Below are positions 35,044-43,651 of a DNA stretch of 64,000 bases, one piece after another. Position 1 is the first letter of the stretch, and each line of letters begins with the position of its first letter. The notes under the pieces are model-generated. The model did no database searches. It saw nothing but the letters and a program-made list of their open reading frames with translations, and was not told the origin of the DNA. This DNA comes from Polaribacter sargassicola (GTDB lineage: Bacteria > Bacteroidota > Bacteroidia > Flavobacteriales > Flavobacteriaceae), in NCBI RefSeq assembly GCF_021991835.1, contig NZ_JAHDAU010000001.1, forward strand, positions 558,001 through 622,000, written 5' to 3'. Both the position numbers and the translations under genes were made by a program.

Positions 35044-36030
35044 ATGAAAAAAATATTTACACTAATATTATTTACAATCTTATTAGTTTCTTGTAAAGAA
35101 TCATCAGATAAATACGTTTTACGAAGCTCTGTAGGTAAAATAAATAAGGTAATGGTAGTTACCAAATCTAGTGATTGGGATGGTGATATAGGTAAAGAAA
35201 TAAGAAACTCTTTCGGAGAACTTATGGTTGGTTTGCCTCAGCCAGAATCTACCTTGTCTGTGTCTCAAGTTGCACCAAATGGTTTTGGAACAATGATGAA
35301 AGTTAGTAGAAATATTATGATAATTGGTGTTTCTGATAAAGAAGAGTTTTACATAAAAAAAGATGTTTATGCTAGTCCGCAAACAATTGTTTATGTTTAT
35401 GCAAAAGATGATGCAGGAGTTGTAGCTTTATTTAAAAAGCATGAAAAAGAAATTATTAAAACGTTTTTAGATTCTGATATTAAATATTTACAAAACCTTT
35501 TTTCAAAAAGTAAAATAGACGAAAATCAATTTAAAACAATACAAAACTTAGGAATTTCATTAACAATACACGATAAATTTAATTATGTAGATGATACAGG
35601 AAATTTTTTATGGTTACGTCAACATTTATCAAGCGGAATAGCAAAAACAGGAAGCAATAATATTTTAGTTTATTCTGTACCTTTAGAAGAAGGTATTCAA
35701 GTTTCTGATAGTATTGTGGCTATTAGAAATAAAATAGGAAAAGAACATATTCCTGGTTCAGATGCAGAAACTATGTATATGATTACAGAAGAAGCATATA
35801 CTCCTTTTACTTTTGATGCAAAAATTGATGGTAAACAAGCTTACGAAACTCGTGGAAAATGGGAAGTTAAAAATGATTTTATGGCAGGACCATTTTTAAA
35901 TTATACTATAGTTGATAAAAAGAACAACCGATTAATTGTTTTTGAAGGATTTACTTACGCACCTTCTGTAAATAAAAGAGCTTTTTTGTTTGAATTAGAG
36001 GCGATTGCCAAATCGTTAAAGATTAATTAA
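35044..36030 (+). CDS. DUF4837 family lipoprotein
   Basis: A 328-residue lipoprotein; the signal peptide ends LLVSC (Cys ~17). The body matches DUF4837 as I remember it, with NKVMVVTKSSDWDG, a long middle region and a C-terminal GFTYAPSVNKRAFLFELEAI. The family is restricted to Bacteroidetes and its function is unknown. It stands alone with a perfect palindromic terminator after it. Confidence 0.82.
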   Translation: MKKIFTLILFTILLVSCKESSDKYVLRSSVGKINKVMVVTKSSDWDGDIGKEIRNSFGELMVGLPQPESTLSVSQVAPNGFGTMMKVSRNIMIIGVSDKEEFYIKKDVYASPQTIVYVYAKDDAGVVALFKKHEKEIIKTFLDSDIKYLQNLFSKSKIDENQFKTIQNLGISLTIHDKFNYVDDTGNFLWLRQHLSSGIAKTGSNNILVYSVPLEEGIQVSDSIVAIRNKIGKEHIPGSDAETMYMITEEAYTPFTFDAKIDGKQAYETRGKWEVKNDFMAGPFLNYTIVDKKNNRLIVFEGFTYAPSVNKRAFLFELEAIAKSLKIN

Positions 36031-36047
36031 AAAATATAAATTGATAT

Positions 36048-36081
36048 AAAAAAACCGAAAGTAATTACTTTCGGTTTTTTT
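36048..36081. terminator. Perfect 17-bp palindrome terminator between convergent genes
   Basis: AAAAAAACCGAAAGTAA is immediately followed by its exact complement TTACTTTCGGTTTTTTT. It separates the DUF4837 gene from trpS, which converge, and can serve both. Confidence 0.88.
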
Positions 36082-36101
36082 ATTTATGGTTAAAATTAGT
36101 T

Positions 36102-37070
36102 TTAGTAACCAATTTTAGCTCTAACTCTTTTTAGAACATCGTTGGCAACTGCAGTTGCTTTTTCTGCACCTATTTCTAATGCTGCATCAATTTCGTGTTT
36201 GTTTTCCATAAAGTGATTGTAACGATCTCTTATAGGAGAAAACTGCTCAAGTACCAACTCATATAAGGCTTGTTTAGCATGTCCGTAACCGTAATTTCCA
36301 CCTTCGTAATTAGCTCTCATTTCTGCAACTTGTTCATCAGAAGCTAATAATTTATACAAAGCAAAAATGTTATCAGTATCTGGGTTTTTAGGTTCTTCTA
36401 AACCTTTGCTATCCGTTTTAATAGACATTATTTGTTTTCTTAACTTTTTATCTGGTAAGAAAATATTAATAAGGTTGTTTCTAGATTTACTCATTTTTTC
36501 ACCATCAGTTCCAGGAACTAATTTGGTGTTTTCTTGTATTCCTGCTTGTGGCGGAACTAAAGTTTCTCCAACAATATTGTTAAACCTATTAGCAACATCA
36601 CGCGTCATTTCTAAATGCTGTAGTTGATCTTTTCCTACAGGTACAACTTCTGCATCATATAATAAAATATCAGCAGCCATTAACATTGGGTAAGTAAACA
36701 AACCTGTATTTACATCGCTTAATCTATCTGCTTTATCTTTAAATCCGTGTGCTAAAGTTAATCTTTGATAAGGAAAAAAGCAGCTTAAGTACCAAGTTAA
36801 TTCGGTAACTTGTGGTATATCACTCTGTCTATAAAATATAGTTCTATTAATATCTAAACCACAAGCAAGCCAAGTAGCAGCAACACTGTAAGTGTTTTCT
36901 CTTAATAAATCTCCATCTTTAATCTGAGTTAAAGAATGCATATCTGCAATAAATATAAAAGACTCATTTTCTGGGCTATTTGCCATTTTTATTGCTGGTA
37001 AAATGGCTCCTAATAAATTTCCTAAATGTGGTGTTCCTGTACTTTGGACTCCGGTTAAAATTCTAGACAT
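36102..37070 (-). CDS. trpS: Tryptophanyl-tRNA synthetase
   Basis: A 322-residue class I synthetase of full length. The HIGH-type motif is TPHLGNLLGA (~residues 13-22) and the KMSKS motif is GEKMSKSRNNL. VGKDQLQHLEMTRD lies between them as in other TrpRS. It charges tRNA-Trp. It has a well-formed promoter upstream. Confidence 0.96.
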   Translation of the reverse strand: MSRILTGVQSTGTPHLGNLLGAILPAIKMANSPENESFIFIADMHSLTQIKDGDLLRENTYSVAATWLACGLDINRTIFYRQSDIPQVTELTWYLSCFFPYQRLTLAHGFKDKADRLSDVNTGLFTYPMLMAADILLYDAEVVPVGKDQLQHLEMTRDVANRFNNIVGETLVPPQAGIQENTKLVPGTDGEKMSKSRNNLINIFLPDKKLRKQIMSIKTDSKGLEEPKNPDTDNIFALYKLLASDEQVAEMRANYEGGNYGYGHAKQALYELVLEQFSPIRDRYNHFMENKHEIDAALEIGAEKATAVANDVLKRVRAKIGY

Positions 37071-37123
37071 TAATTTGTTTTTATCTTTTTATTTGAGACG
37101 TTTTAAAGCTCTCGTTGTAGGTA

Positions 37124-37153
37124 CAAAAATAAGGTTTTGTTTAAGAAAACCAA
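37124..37153 (-). promoter_or_regulatory. Promoter of trpS (TTG-N19-TATTTTTG)
   Basis: On the minus strand TTG (37153-37151) and TATTTTTG (37131-37124) are separated by 19 bases, the Bacteroidetes -33/-7 spacing. The box ends 53 bases before the trpS ATG. Confidence 0.7.
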
Positions 37154-37172
37154 TCAAACAAAAGAATATTAG

Positions 37173-37180
37173 TATTTTTG
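37173..37180 (+). promoter_or_regulatory. Candidate -7 box (TATTTTTG) for plsC
   Basis: TATTTTTG fits TAnnTTTG and lies 61 bases before the TTG start of plsC. No TTG partner is seen. It is divergent from the trpS promoter. Confidence 0.4.
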
Positions 37181-37241
37181 TAGACTTAAATTAAAATTTA
37201 GTACTTCTACTATTTTTTTTGACTTAACGTTTATCTGTGGT

Positions 37242-38033
37242 TTGAAATATATTAAAATACCCTTTCTCTTAATTTGGCGTCTTTGGTTTTATGTTTTAAT
37301 GATGGTATTAATTGTTTTAATGTCGCTTTTATTATTTGTTTTTACGTTAAAAGAAGAATATTACCATTTGCTATGGAAAGTAATTAGGTTTATGTCTAAA
37401 GTTTTAATTTACGGAATGGGTTTTCGTATTAAAAAACAATTTGATGAAGAAATTGAGCCCGATAAAAGTTACATGTTTTGTCCTAATCACGCCTCATTAA
37501 TAGACCCTTTTTTACTTATTGCTTTAAGCAAAAATCCAATTGTTTTTGTGGGTAAAAAAGAATTAGCTAAAATACCTGTTTTTGGTTTTTTTTATAAAAA
37601 AGCAGTTATAGTTGTAGATAGAAGTAGTGCAGAAAGTAGAAAGAGAGTTTTTAAAGAGGCTAAAAGAAGATTGCAAAATGGAGTAAGTATGGCTATTTTT
37701 CCTGAAGGATTAGTGCCTACAGAAGATGTAGTTTTATCACCATTTAAAAAAGGGGCATTTAGTTTAGCTATAGAGTTTAAAATACCTATTGTGCCACAAG
37801 TTTACTACGATTGTAAGCGTTTGTTTTCTTGGGATTTTTTAAAAGGAGGTATAGGTGTTTTTAGAGTACACCAGCACAAATTTATATCTACCAAAAGTTT
37901 AACTATAGAAAATGTAATTGATTTAAGAGATAAAACATTTAATATAATTTATGATGATTTATTAAGTGATAAAAAATATATGAAAGACACAAATAGACCA
38001 AATAATGAGCGAGAATTTAAATCACCATTATAG
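37242..38033 (+). CDS. plsC: 1-acyl-sn-glycerol-3-phosphate acyltransferase family protein
   Basis: A 263-residue membrane-associated acyltransferase. A hydrophobic N-terminus is followed by the catalytic NHASLIDPF motif (an NHxSxxD variant) and the substrate motif FPEG, both typical of PlsC. It probably adds the second acyl chain in phosphatidic acid synthesis. The start is TTG at 37242, chosen because it keeps the KYIKIPFLLIWRLWF segment. Its end overlaps the hemolysin III gene by 29 bases. Confidence 0.87.
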   Translation: MKYIKIPFLLIWRLWFYVLMMVLIVLMSLLLFVFTLKEEYYHLLWKVIRFMSKVLIYGMGFRIKKQFDEEIEPDKSYMFCPNHASLIDPFLLIALSKNPIVFVGKKELAKIPVFGFFYKKAVIVVDRSSAESRKRVFKEAKRRLQNGVSMAIFPEGLVPTEDVVLSPFKKGAFSLAIEFKIPIVPQVYYDCKRLFSWDFLKGGIGVFRVHQHKFISTKSLTIENVIDLRDKTFNIIYDDLLSDKKYMKDTNRPNNEREFKSPL

Positions 38034-38643
38034 TAAAAAAGAAGAAAATTTAAATATTTGGTCTCATGCTTTAGGTTTAGTGGCAAGTATTATTGTATTT
38101 CCTTTTTTGCTTTTAAAAGCATTTTCATATTTGGGTTTTTGGCAAATAACCAGCTTTATAATTTATGGTTTTAGCTTAATAATTTTATATGTAGCTTCTA
38201 CTTTTTATCATGCAGCAAAAGAACCTAAAAAAAGACGAAAACTAAATATTTTTGATCATGCTGCAATTTATGTGCTAATTGCAGGTAGTTACACTCCTTT
38301 TTGTTTGGTTGCTTTAAACTCTAATTTAGGTTGGTATATGTTTATAGCTGTTTGGCTTTTTGCATTAACGGGTGTTATTTTAAAACTTTTTTTTACTGGT
38401 AGGTTTGATAAAATATCTACAGCCATGTATTTATTAATGGGTTGGCAAATAATGTTTTTTATAAAACCATTAATAAGTGCTTTATCTAGTTACAATTTAA
38501 AATTATTAATTGCTGGAGGTGTTTTTTATACAATTGGTGCCGTTTTGTATTCTATTAGAAAATTACCATATAATCATGCAATTTTTCATGTATTTGTTTT
38601 GTTAGGTAGTTTAAGTCATTTTTTAGCAATTTATAACTTGTAA
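38005..38643 (+). CDS. Hemolysin III / PAQR family membrane protein
   Basis: A 212-residue protein with about seven membrane helices. It holds the PAQR pattern: ASTFYHAAK, DHAAIYVLIAGSYTP and a C-terminal NHAIFHVFVLLGSLSHF with the metal-binding histidines. Such proteins are zinc-dependent hydrolase-like membrane proteins, named hemolysin III for a Bacillus homologue. It overlaps plsC and abuts the convergent CYTH gene with no bases between the stop codons. Confidence 0.9.
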   Translation: MSENLNHHYSKKEENLNIWSHALGLVASIIVFPFLLLKAFSYLGFWQITSFIIYGFSLIILYVASTFYHAAKEPKKRRKLNIFDHAAIYVLIAGSYTPFCLVALNSNLGWYMFIAVWLFALTGVILKLFFTGRFDKISTAMYLLMGWQIMFFIKPLISALSSYNLKLLIAGGVFYTIGAVLYSIRKLPYNHAIFHVFVLLGSLSHFLAIYNL

Positions 38644-39114
38644 TTACCAATTCTTAAATGGATTTTTACTAATACTAGAGTTGTAGTATTCTATATTTCC
38701 TGTAACTTCTCTACCCAACCAAAGCGGTTTTTTAAACGTTTCATTTTCAGAATTTAGTTCAATTTCTGCAACAATTAATCCTTTATTGTCTCCATAAAAT
38801 TCATCGATTTCAAATGTATGATGATCGCTTTTTACTAGAAAACGAGTTTTTTCAATGATAGAAGGTTCGCATAATAGAAGTAGTTCTTCTGCTTCTTGAG
38901 TGTCAATTTCTTTTTCCCACTCAAAACGAGTTGTTCCTGAAGAATTTGTTTTCCCTTTTATGGTTAAAAAGGCTTTTTCATCAGCAACTCTAACTCTAAC
39001 AGTTCTGTTTTTATCAGAATTTAAATAGCCTTGTTTTATTGTGTTTTTTTGATAAGCTTCAGATTTAAAATCGTCATTTATCACCAAAAATTTTCTTTCT
39101 ATTTCTAAACTCAT
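38644..39114 (-). CDS. CYTH domain protein (triphosphatase/adenylate cyclase-like)
   Basis: A 156-residue protein with the diagnostic N-terminal EIERKFLV motif and the alternating charged strands of a triphosphate tunnel fold (VRVRVADEKAFLTIKGK, FEWEKEID). Bacterial members hydrolyse inorganic triphosphate or similar compounds. The C-terminal REVTGNIEYYNSSISKNPF is typical. It converges directly on the hemolysin III gene. Confidence 0.9.
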   Translation of the reverse strand: MSLEIERKFLVINDDFKSEAYQKNTIKQGYLNSDKNRTVRVRVADEKAFLTIKGKTNSSGTTRFEWEKEIDTQEAEELLLLCEPSIIEKTRFLVKSDHHTFEIDEFYGDNKGLIVAEIELNSENETFKKPLWLGREVTGNIEYYNSSISKNPFKNW

Positions 39115-39139
39115 TAAAGTTTTTTGTTTTTATAGATTC

Positions 39140-39147
39140 CAAAAATA
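39140..39147 (-). promoter_or_regulatory. Candidate -7 box (TATTTTTG) for the CYTH gene
   Basis: TATTTTTG on the minus strand ends 25 bases before the CYTH ATG. No TTG partner is seen. Confidence 0.4.
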
Positions 39148-39330
39148 AAATCTGATTAATTTTCTTGTAAACACCAGTTTTCTAGTTAAAAAATTTGTTT
39201 AAAATAGGTGTCTAACCTTTTTAATTATACCAATGATTACAAAAATACTTATTTAAATGTATTTTTAAATGAAACTATTTTTACTTGTACTAATATAGGC
39301 ACATTTACGTTCTATAAAAAAATAAATAAA

Positions 39331-39338
39331 TATCTTTG
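39331..39338 (+). promoter_or_regulatory. Candidate -7 box (TATCTTTG) for porZ
   Basis: TATCTTTG fits the consensus and ends 17 bases before the porZ ATG. No clear -33 element. Confidence 0.45.
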
Positions 39339-39355
39339 AGAATCAAATAAAAATA

Positions 39356-41689
39356 ATGAAAAAACTTTTTTCAATCTACCTTTTATTCTTTTCGGTACTA
39401 TTTTTTGCACAAACAGATTATAGTGATTCTTGGGAAGATTTTTACTCATACAATAATGTTAAAGATTTTATTGAGGTTGATGGTGTAATTTATGCTTTGG
39501 CAGATAATGCAGTTTTTACTTATGATGTTGCAAGTAAAGAGATAGAAAAATTATCATCAGTACAAGGTTTATCTGGCGAAACAACAAGTGCTATACATTA
39601 TAGCAGTGCTTTTGAGAGCCTTATAATTGGTTACGAAAATGGTTTGGTAGAGGTTGTAGATAAGCATGGTTTTATCACAATTTCATCAGATATTGTTAAT
39701 TTTAGTCAATCTGGAGAAAAAAGTATTAATGATATTTCAGAGTATAATGATAAATTATATTTGTCTACACCCTTTGGTATTGTTGTTTATGATATTGATA
39801 ATTTAGAGTTTGGAGACACTTATTTTATTGGCGCTGCTTCTACTTCTGTAAAAGTAAATCAAACTATTGTAGCCAACAATATTATTTATGCAGCTACAGA
39901 GAACGGAATTTTTTCTGCTGATATAGCAAGTAATTTTTTAATAGATTCTAATAATTGGCAACAACAATTTTTAGGTACAAATTTTAATGAAATACTAAGT
40001 TTTAATAATGCTATTTATACAATATCTGGTAGAAAATTATATGAAATTAAAAGCGCAAGTTTAACAGAGATAAAAGATTTTAACGAAACTATAGTCGCCA
40101 TTAAAAGTTCTAATTTATACTTATCAGTAACATTAAATAAACAATCACAAATTTTAGATACATCTTTAAATATTGTTTACGAATTTAGTGCTACTACCGA
40201 TTTTGATTATACTTTAAACAATTCTTTTTTTAATGATGATGCTATTTATTTAGCAACAAATGAATTCGGAATTTTAAACACAAACTCAAGCCAATTAGCA
40301 GATTATTTAGAGATTCATCCTGAAGGCCCTTTGTTTAATGATATTTTTTCAATATCGTCAGAAAACAACAATCTTTGGGTAGTTTATGGAGGTTATGATG
40401 CGATTTATAGTCCAATTTTTAACAGAAAAGGATTTAGTCATTATAATGGAGAAAATTGGATAAACACTAAGTATAATGCAGATTTTCCTGTTACAGATTT
40501 ATCACATATATCAATAGATCCAAGTGTAGAAAATAGAGTTTACATTAGTTCTTTTGGAGGAACAACAAACGTTAACAGTGTTGCTACAGGAGGAATATTG
40601 GTGGTAGAAGATGATGAAATAAAAACTTTTTACAACCATTTAAACAGTCCTTTAGAAGATATAGAAGCAGCAAATCCTAATTATGTAACAATAAGAGTAG
40701 GAGGTACCGCTTTTGATTCTTTTGGTAATTTGTGGGTTGCAAATATTGGTTTAGGAGAAGAATTAAAAAAATTATCAACTTCGGGTCAATGGTCTAGTGT
40801 AGATATGAGGTCTGTAGAAACAAACGTTGCATTTGGTTTAAATGATCCTTTTGTTGATAAAAATAATAGTATTTGGTACGGATCTAGACGTAATGGAGTT
40901 TATGTTTATAATGAAAATGGAGGTAGAAAAAAAGCACTAATTGCAACCGCTAATTTAGGTAATTTACCAGATCTTAATGTAAGAACAGTTGTGGTAGATG
41001 ATGATAATAGAGCATGGATAGGGACAGCAGCTGGTTTGGTAGTTTATAGTAATGCAGCTGGTGTTTTTGATGATAGTACGCCTAATGCCAATCCGGTTGT
41101 TATTAATGCCAATGAAGATGGTTTTGGAGATAGATTATTAGGAGACCAAACGGTTAATTCTATTGCAATAGACGGAGCGCAAAATAAATGGTTTGGCACA
41201 GATAACGGTGGTGTTATTTATACAAACCCTAGTGGACAAACAACATTAGCTACTTTTAGTACAGAAAACTCACCATTGCCATCTAACAAAATAGCTAAAA
41301 TAGCAGTAGACTCTAGCAATGGTAAAGTTTACTTTGCAACTAATAAAGGTTTGGTAGCTTATAATAGTCAGGTTGCTCCTTTCGGAGATGTTTTAGGAGA
41401 GGTTTATGCGTACCCAAATCCTGCTTTAAAAAATCATGAAATAGTTACTATAGATGGTAGAAACGGAACACATTTACCTAACGGAACAAATGTTAAAATT
41501 TTAGATGTAGCCGGTAATTTAGTGTACGAAACAAATGTTGTAGAAGGGCAACAACTACAGGGAGGAAAAGTAGTTTGGGATAAAAAAAACTTAGCAGGTA
41601 ATAAAGTAGCTTCTGGTGTTTACATAGTTTTATTATCTAATGATGATGCAACAGAAACAAGTGTAACTAAAATTGCAATTGTAAATTAA
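39356..41689 (+). CDS. porZ: Type IX secretion protein PorZ (beta-propeller, surface-exposed)
   Basis: A 777-residue exported protein with a signal peptide ending FFAQ. The start of the mature protein (WEDFYSYNNVKDF) and the propeller-type repeats (DKNNSIWYGSRRNGV, DNRAWIGTAAGLVVY, AQNKWFGTDNGGV) match PorZ. From ~residue 680 it has a type IX C-terminal sorting domain: VYAYPNPALKN then GVYIVLLSNDD. In Porphyromonas PorZ is part of the attachment complex that delivers anionic LPS to PorU. It ends directly at the recO ATG. Confidence 0.9.
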   Translation: MKKLFSIYLLFFSVLFFAQTDYSDSWEDFYSYNNVKDFIEVDGVIYALADNAVFTYDVASKEIEKLSSVQGLSGETTSAIHYSSAFESLIIGYENGLVEVVDKHGFITISSDIVNFSQSGEKSINDISEYNDKLYLSTPFGIVVYDIDNLEFGDTYFIGAASTSVKVNQTIVANNIIYAATENGIFSADIASNFLIDSNNWQQQFLGTNFNEILSFNNAIYTISGRKLYEIKSASLTEIKDFNETIVAIKSSNLYLSVTLNKQSQILDTSLNIVYEFSATTDFDYTLNNSFFNDDAIYLATNEFGILNTNSSQLADYLEIHPEGPLFNDIFSISSENNNLWVVYGGYDAIYSPIFNRKGFSHYNGENWINTKYNADFPVTDLSHISIDPSVENRVYISSFGGTTNVNSVATGGILVVEDDEIKTFYNHLNSPLEDIEAANPNYVTIRVGGTAFDSFGNLWVANIGLGEELKKLSTSGQWSSVDMRSVETNVAFGLNDPFVDKNNSIWYGSRRNGVYVYNENGGRKKALIATANLGNLPDLNVRTVVVDDDNRAWIGTAAGLVVYSNAAGVFDDSTPNANPVVINANEDGFGDRLLGDQTVNSIAIDGAQNKWFGTDNGGVIYTNPSGQTTLATFSTENSPLPSNKIAKIAVDSSNGKVYFATNKGLVAYNSQVAPFGDVLGEVYAYPNPALKNHEIVTIDGRNGTHLPNGTNVKILDVAGNLVYETNVVEGQQLQGGKVVWDKKNLAGNKVASGVYIVLLSNDDATETSVTKIAIVN

Positions 41690-42412
41690 ATGTCTGTTGT
41701 AACTACAAAAGCAATAGTTTTAAGTTCTTTAAAATATGGAGACACTAGTTTAATTGTAAAATGTTTTACAGAAGAAGAAGGTGTAAAATCTTATTTAATT
41801 AGAGGGATTTTAAAAGCAAAAAAAGGAGGATTAAAAGCAGCTTATTTTCAGCCATTAACACAATTAAACATTGTTGCTAAACATAATAATAAAGGCAATT
41901 TAAATGCTATTAAAGATGTACAAATTTTTAACCCTTACCAAACTATTTATAAAAATATAGTTAAACAATCTGTTGTATTATTCTTATCAGAAGTACTGTC
42001 TTATTCTATAAGAGAAGAAGAAGAAAATAAAGCACTTTATGAATATTTAGAATCTGGGCTTATTTGGTTAGATTTACACGATAAAATAGCAAACTTCCAC
42101 TTATTGTTTCTCTTGAATTTAACTCGTTTTTTAGGGTTTTATCCAGACTTGTCTGATAGAGAAAAATTTGGTTTCGACTTAGGCGAAGGTTTTTTCTCTG
42201 ACTTAATTTCTCAGAAAAACATTATTTCTGGTAACGAATTATATCAATTTAAAAAATTATTAGAGATTAATTTTGATGATATAGAAAACGTGTCTTTTAG
42301 TAAACAAGAAAGACAAATAGTTTTAAAAACCATTATTAAATATTTAGAATTACATTTAGATGGTTTTAGAAAACCAAAATCATTACAAATTTTAGAAACA
42401 GTTTTTAGTTAA
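41690..42412 (+). CDS. recO: DNA repair protein RecO
   Basis: A 240-residue protein. The N-terminal OB-fold region (TKAIVLSSLKYGDTSLIVKCFTEEEG) is typical of RecO, followed by a helical domain. It helps RecA load on SSB-coated DNA in the RecFOR path. The ATG immediately follows the porZ stop codon. The Cys cluster found in some RecO proteins is missing, as is common in Bacteroidetes. Confidence 0.92.
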   Translation: MSVVTTKAIVLSSLKYGDTSLIVKCFTEEEGVKSYLIRGILKAKKGGLKAAYFQPLTQLNIVAKHNNKGNLNAIKDVQIFNPYQTIYKNIVKQSVVLFLSEVLSYSIREEEENKALYEYLESGLIWLDLHDKIANFHLLFLLNLTRFLGFYPDLSDREKFGFDLGEGFFSDLISQKNIISGNELYQFKKLLEINFDDIENVSFSKQERQIVLKTIIKYLELHLDGFRKPKSLQILETVFS

Positions 42413-42421
42413 TAAAACTTA

Positions 42422-42775
42422 TTACTTTTTCTTCTTTTTGCCTTCTTCTGTAAAATTATCTGTTAAAGCTTTCTCAGTTTTTAAGATACTTACAATTATA
42501 GATAAAAAAACAAATGCCATTGGTTGCCAAGTTAATTCTGCATTAAGTATGGTAGCAAATGCTAAACCAGCAAGAAAAGAAAGTCCTGCGTAAATTAACA
42601 AACTTTTATTAAAAATAGTATTTGCAAAATCCCAAATTTGTTGGTTAAGCATTGCCTTTGGTGTTTTGTAACCGTAAATACTATTTATTTTTTTAGGCGG
42701 AAATTTCCAGAATATAATACTAATTAAAAACAGTAATCCGTTTGTGGTAAGTACGTATAATAAAGCTTCATTCAT
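42422..42775 (-). CDS. SdpI family membrane protein
   Basis: A 117-residue membrane protein with about three hydrophobic segments. The segment INSIYGYKTPKAMLNQQIWDFAN matches the SdpI/YhfL signature (YGYRTxxSMKN-type). SdpI of Bacillus is an immunity protein, but most homologues have no known role. Last gene of a four-gene minus-strand cluster, 5 bases after the thioesterase gene. It converges on recO with 9 bases between. Confidence 0.82.
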   Translation of the reverse strand: MNEALLYVLTTNGLLFLISIIFWKFPPKKINSIYGYKTPKAMLNQQIWDFANTIFNKSLLIYAGLSFLAGLAFATILNAELTWQPMAFVFLSIIVSILKTEKALTDNFTEEGKKKKK

Positions 42776-42780
42776 AATTT

Positions 42781-43647
42781 TTATTTTTTAATAGGTCTTA
42801 ACAAACCTTCTTGTGCAACAGAGGCTACTAATTTACCATCTCTTGTATAAATATTACCTCTAGATAAGCCTCTTGCTCCAAAAGCATTAGGAGATTCGGT
42901 AGAAAATAATAACCAATCATCAAAGTCAAAATCTCTAAAAAACCACATAGAATGATCTAAACTAGCTGTTTGTGTGTTGTAAAAGTTGTAATCTTTTGCA
43001 TTTGGATTAAATGCAACATTTAGTATGTTATAGTCGGATATATAAGTTAAAATCTGGTGTTTTAATGCCAAATTCATTTTAGGAATATCTCCTTTTAATT
43101 TAAACCAAATTTCTTCTTTTGCAGGTAAATTTTCTGGTTCTAAAGGATTAGGAACACGTACAGGTTTAAAGCTAATTGGGCGCTTAATACTTAAAAATGA
43201 TTTAATTGATTTTGGTAAAAAATCGCCAAATTGATCTAACATTTCATCCCAACTTAATAATTCTTCTGGTTGTTTTACATCCATATTCATTGTTGATTGA
43301 TGCTCAAAACCTTCTTCTTTTTTGTGAAAAGAAGCAGCTAAAATAAAAATAGTTTTATCGTTTTGTGATGCTGTAATTCTTCTTGTAGAAAAACTACCAC
43401 CGTCTCTAATTTCTGCAACTTTGTACGTAATAGGTAAGGTTAAATCTCCGGCTTCTAAAAAGTAAGAATGTAAAGAGTGTAAAAAACGACCTTCTGGTAT
43501 TGTTCTGTATGCAGCATTTATAGCCTGTGCTAAAACTTGTCCGCCAAATACAATAGAGTTACCAATTGTAACACTTTCTCCAGAATAAGTATCTTTTTTA
43601 ATTTCTTTTAAATTTAATAAATCTATGAGTTCTTTATTATCTTTCAT
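42781..43647 (-). CDS. tesB: Acyl-CoA thioesterase II
   Basis: A 288-residue double-hotdog thioesterase. SIVFGGQVLAQAINAA, LHSLHSYFLEAGD and the C-terminal TASLDHSMWFF (with the catalytic Asp region) match TesB. It hydrolyses medium- to long-chain acyl-CoA. It lies 4 bases after the GNAT gene and 5 bases before the SdpI-like gene. Confidence 0.93.
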   Translation of the reverse strand: MKDNKELIDLLNLKEIKKDTYSGESVTIGNSIVFGGQVLAQAINAAYRTIPEGRFLHSLHSYFLEAGDLTLPITYKVAEIRDGGSFSTRRITASQNDKTIFILAASFHKKEEGFEHQSTMNMDVKQPEELLSWDEMLDQFGDFLPKSIKSFLSIKRPISFKPVRVPNPLEPENLPAKEEIWFKLKGDIPKMNLALKHQILTYISDYNILNVAFNPNAKDYNFYNTQTASLDHSMWFFRDFDFDDWLLFSTESPNAFGARGLSRGNIYTRDGKLVASVAQEGLLRPIKK

Positions 43648-43651
43648 AAAA

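Noticed and set aside
39241..39266. AAAAATAC/GTATTTTT hairpin between the CYTH gene and porZ
   Set aside because: An 8-bp, almost all A+T stem without a T run on either useful side; no clear role.
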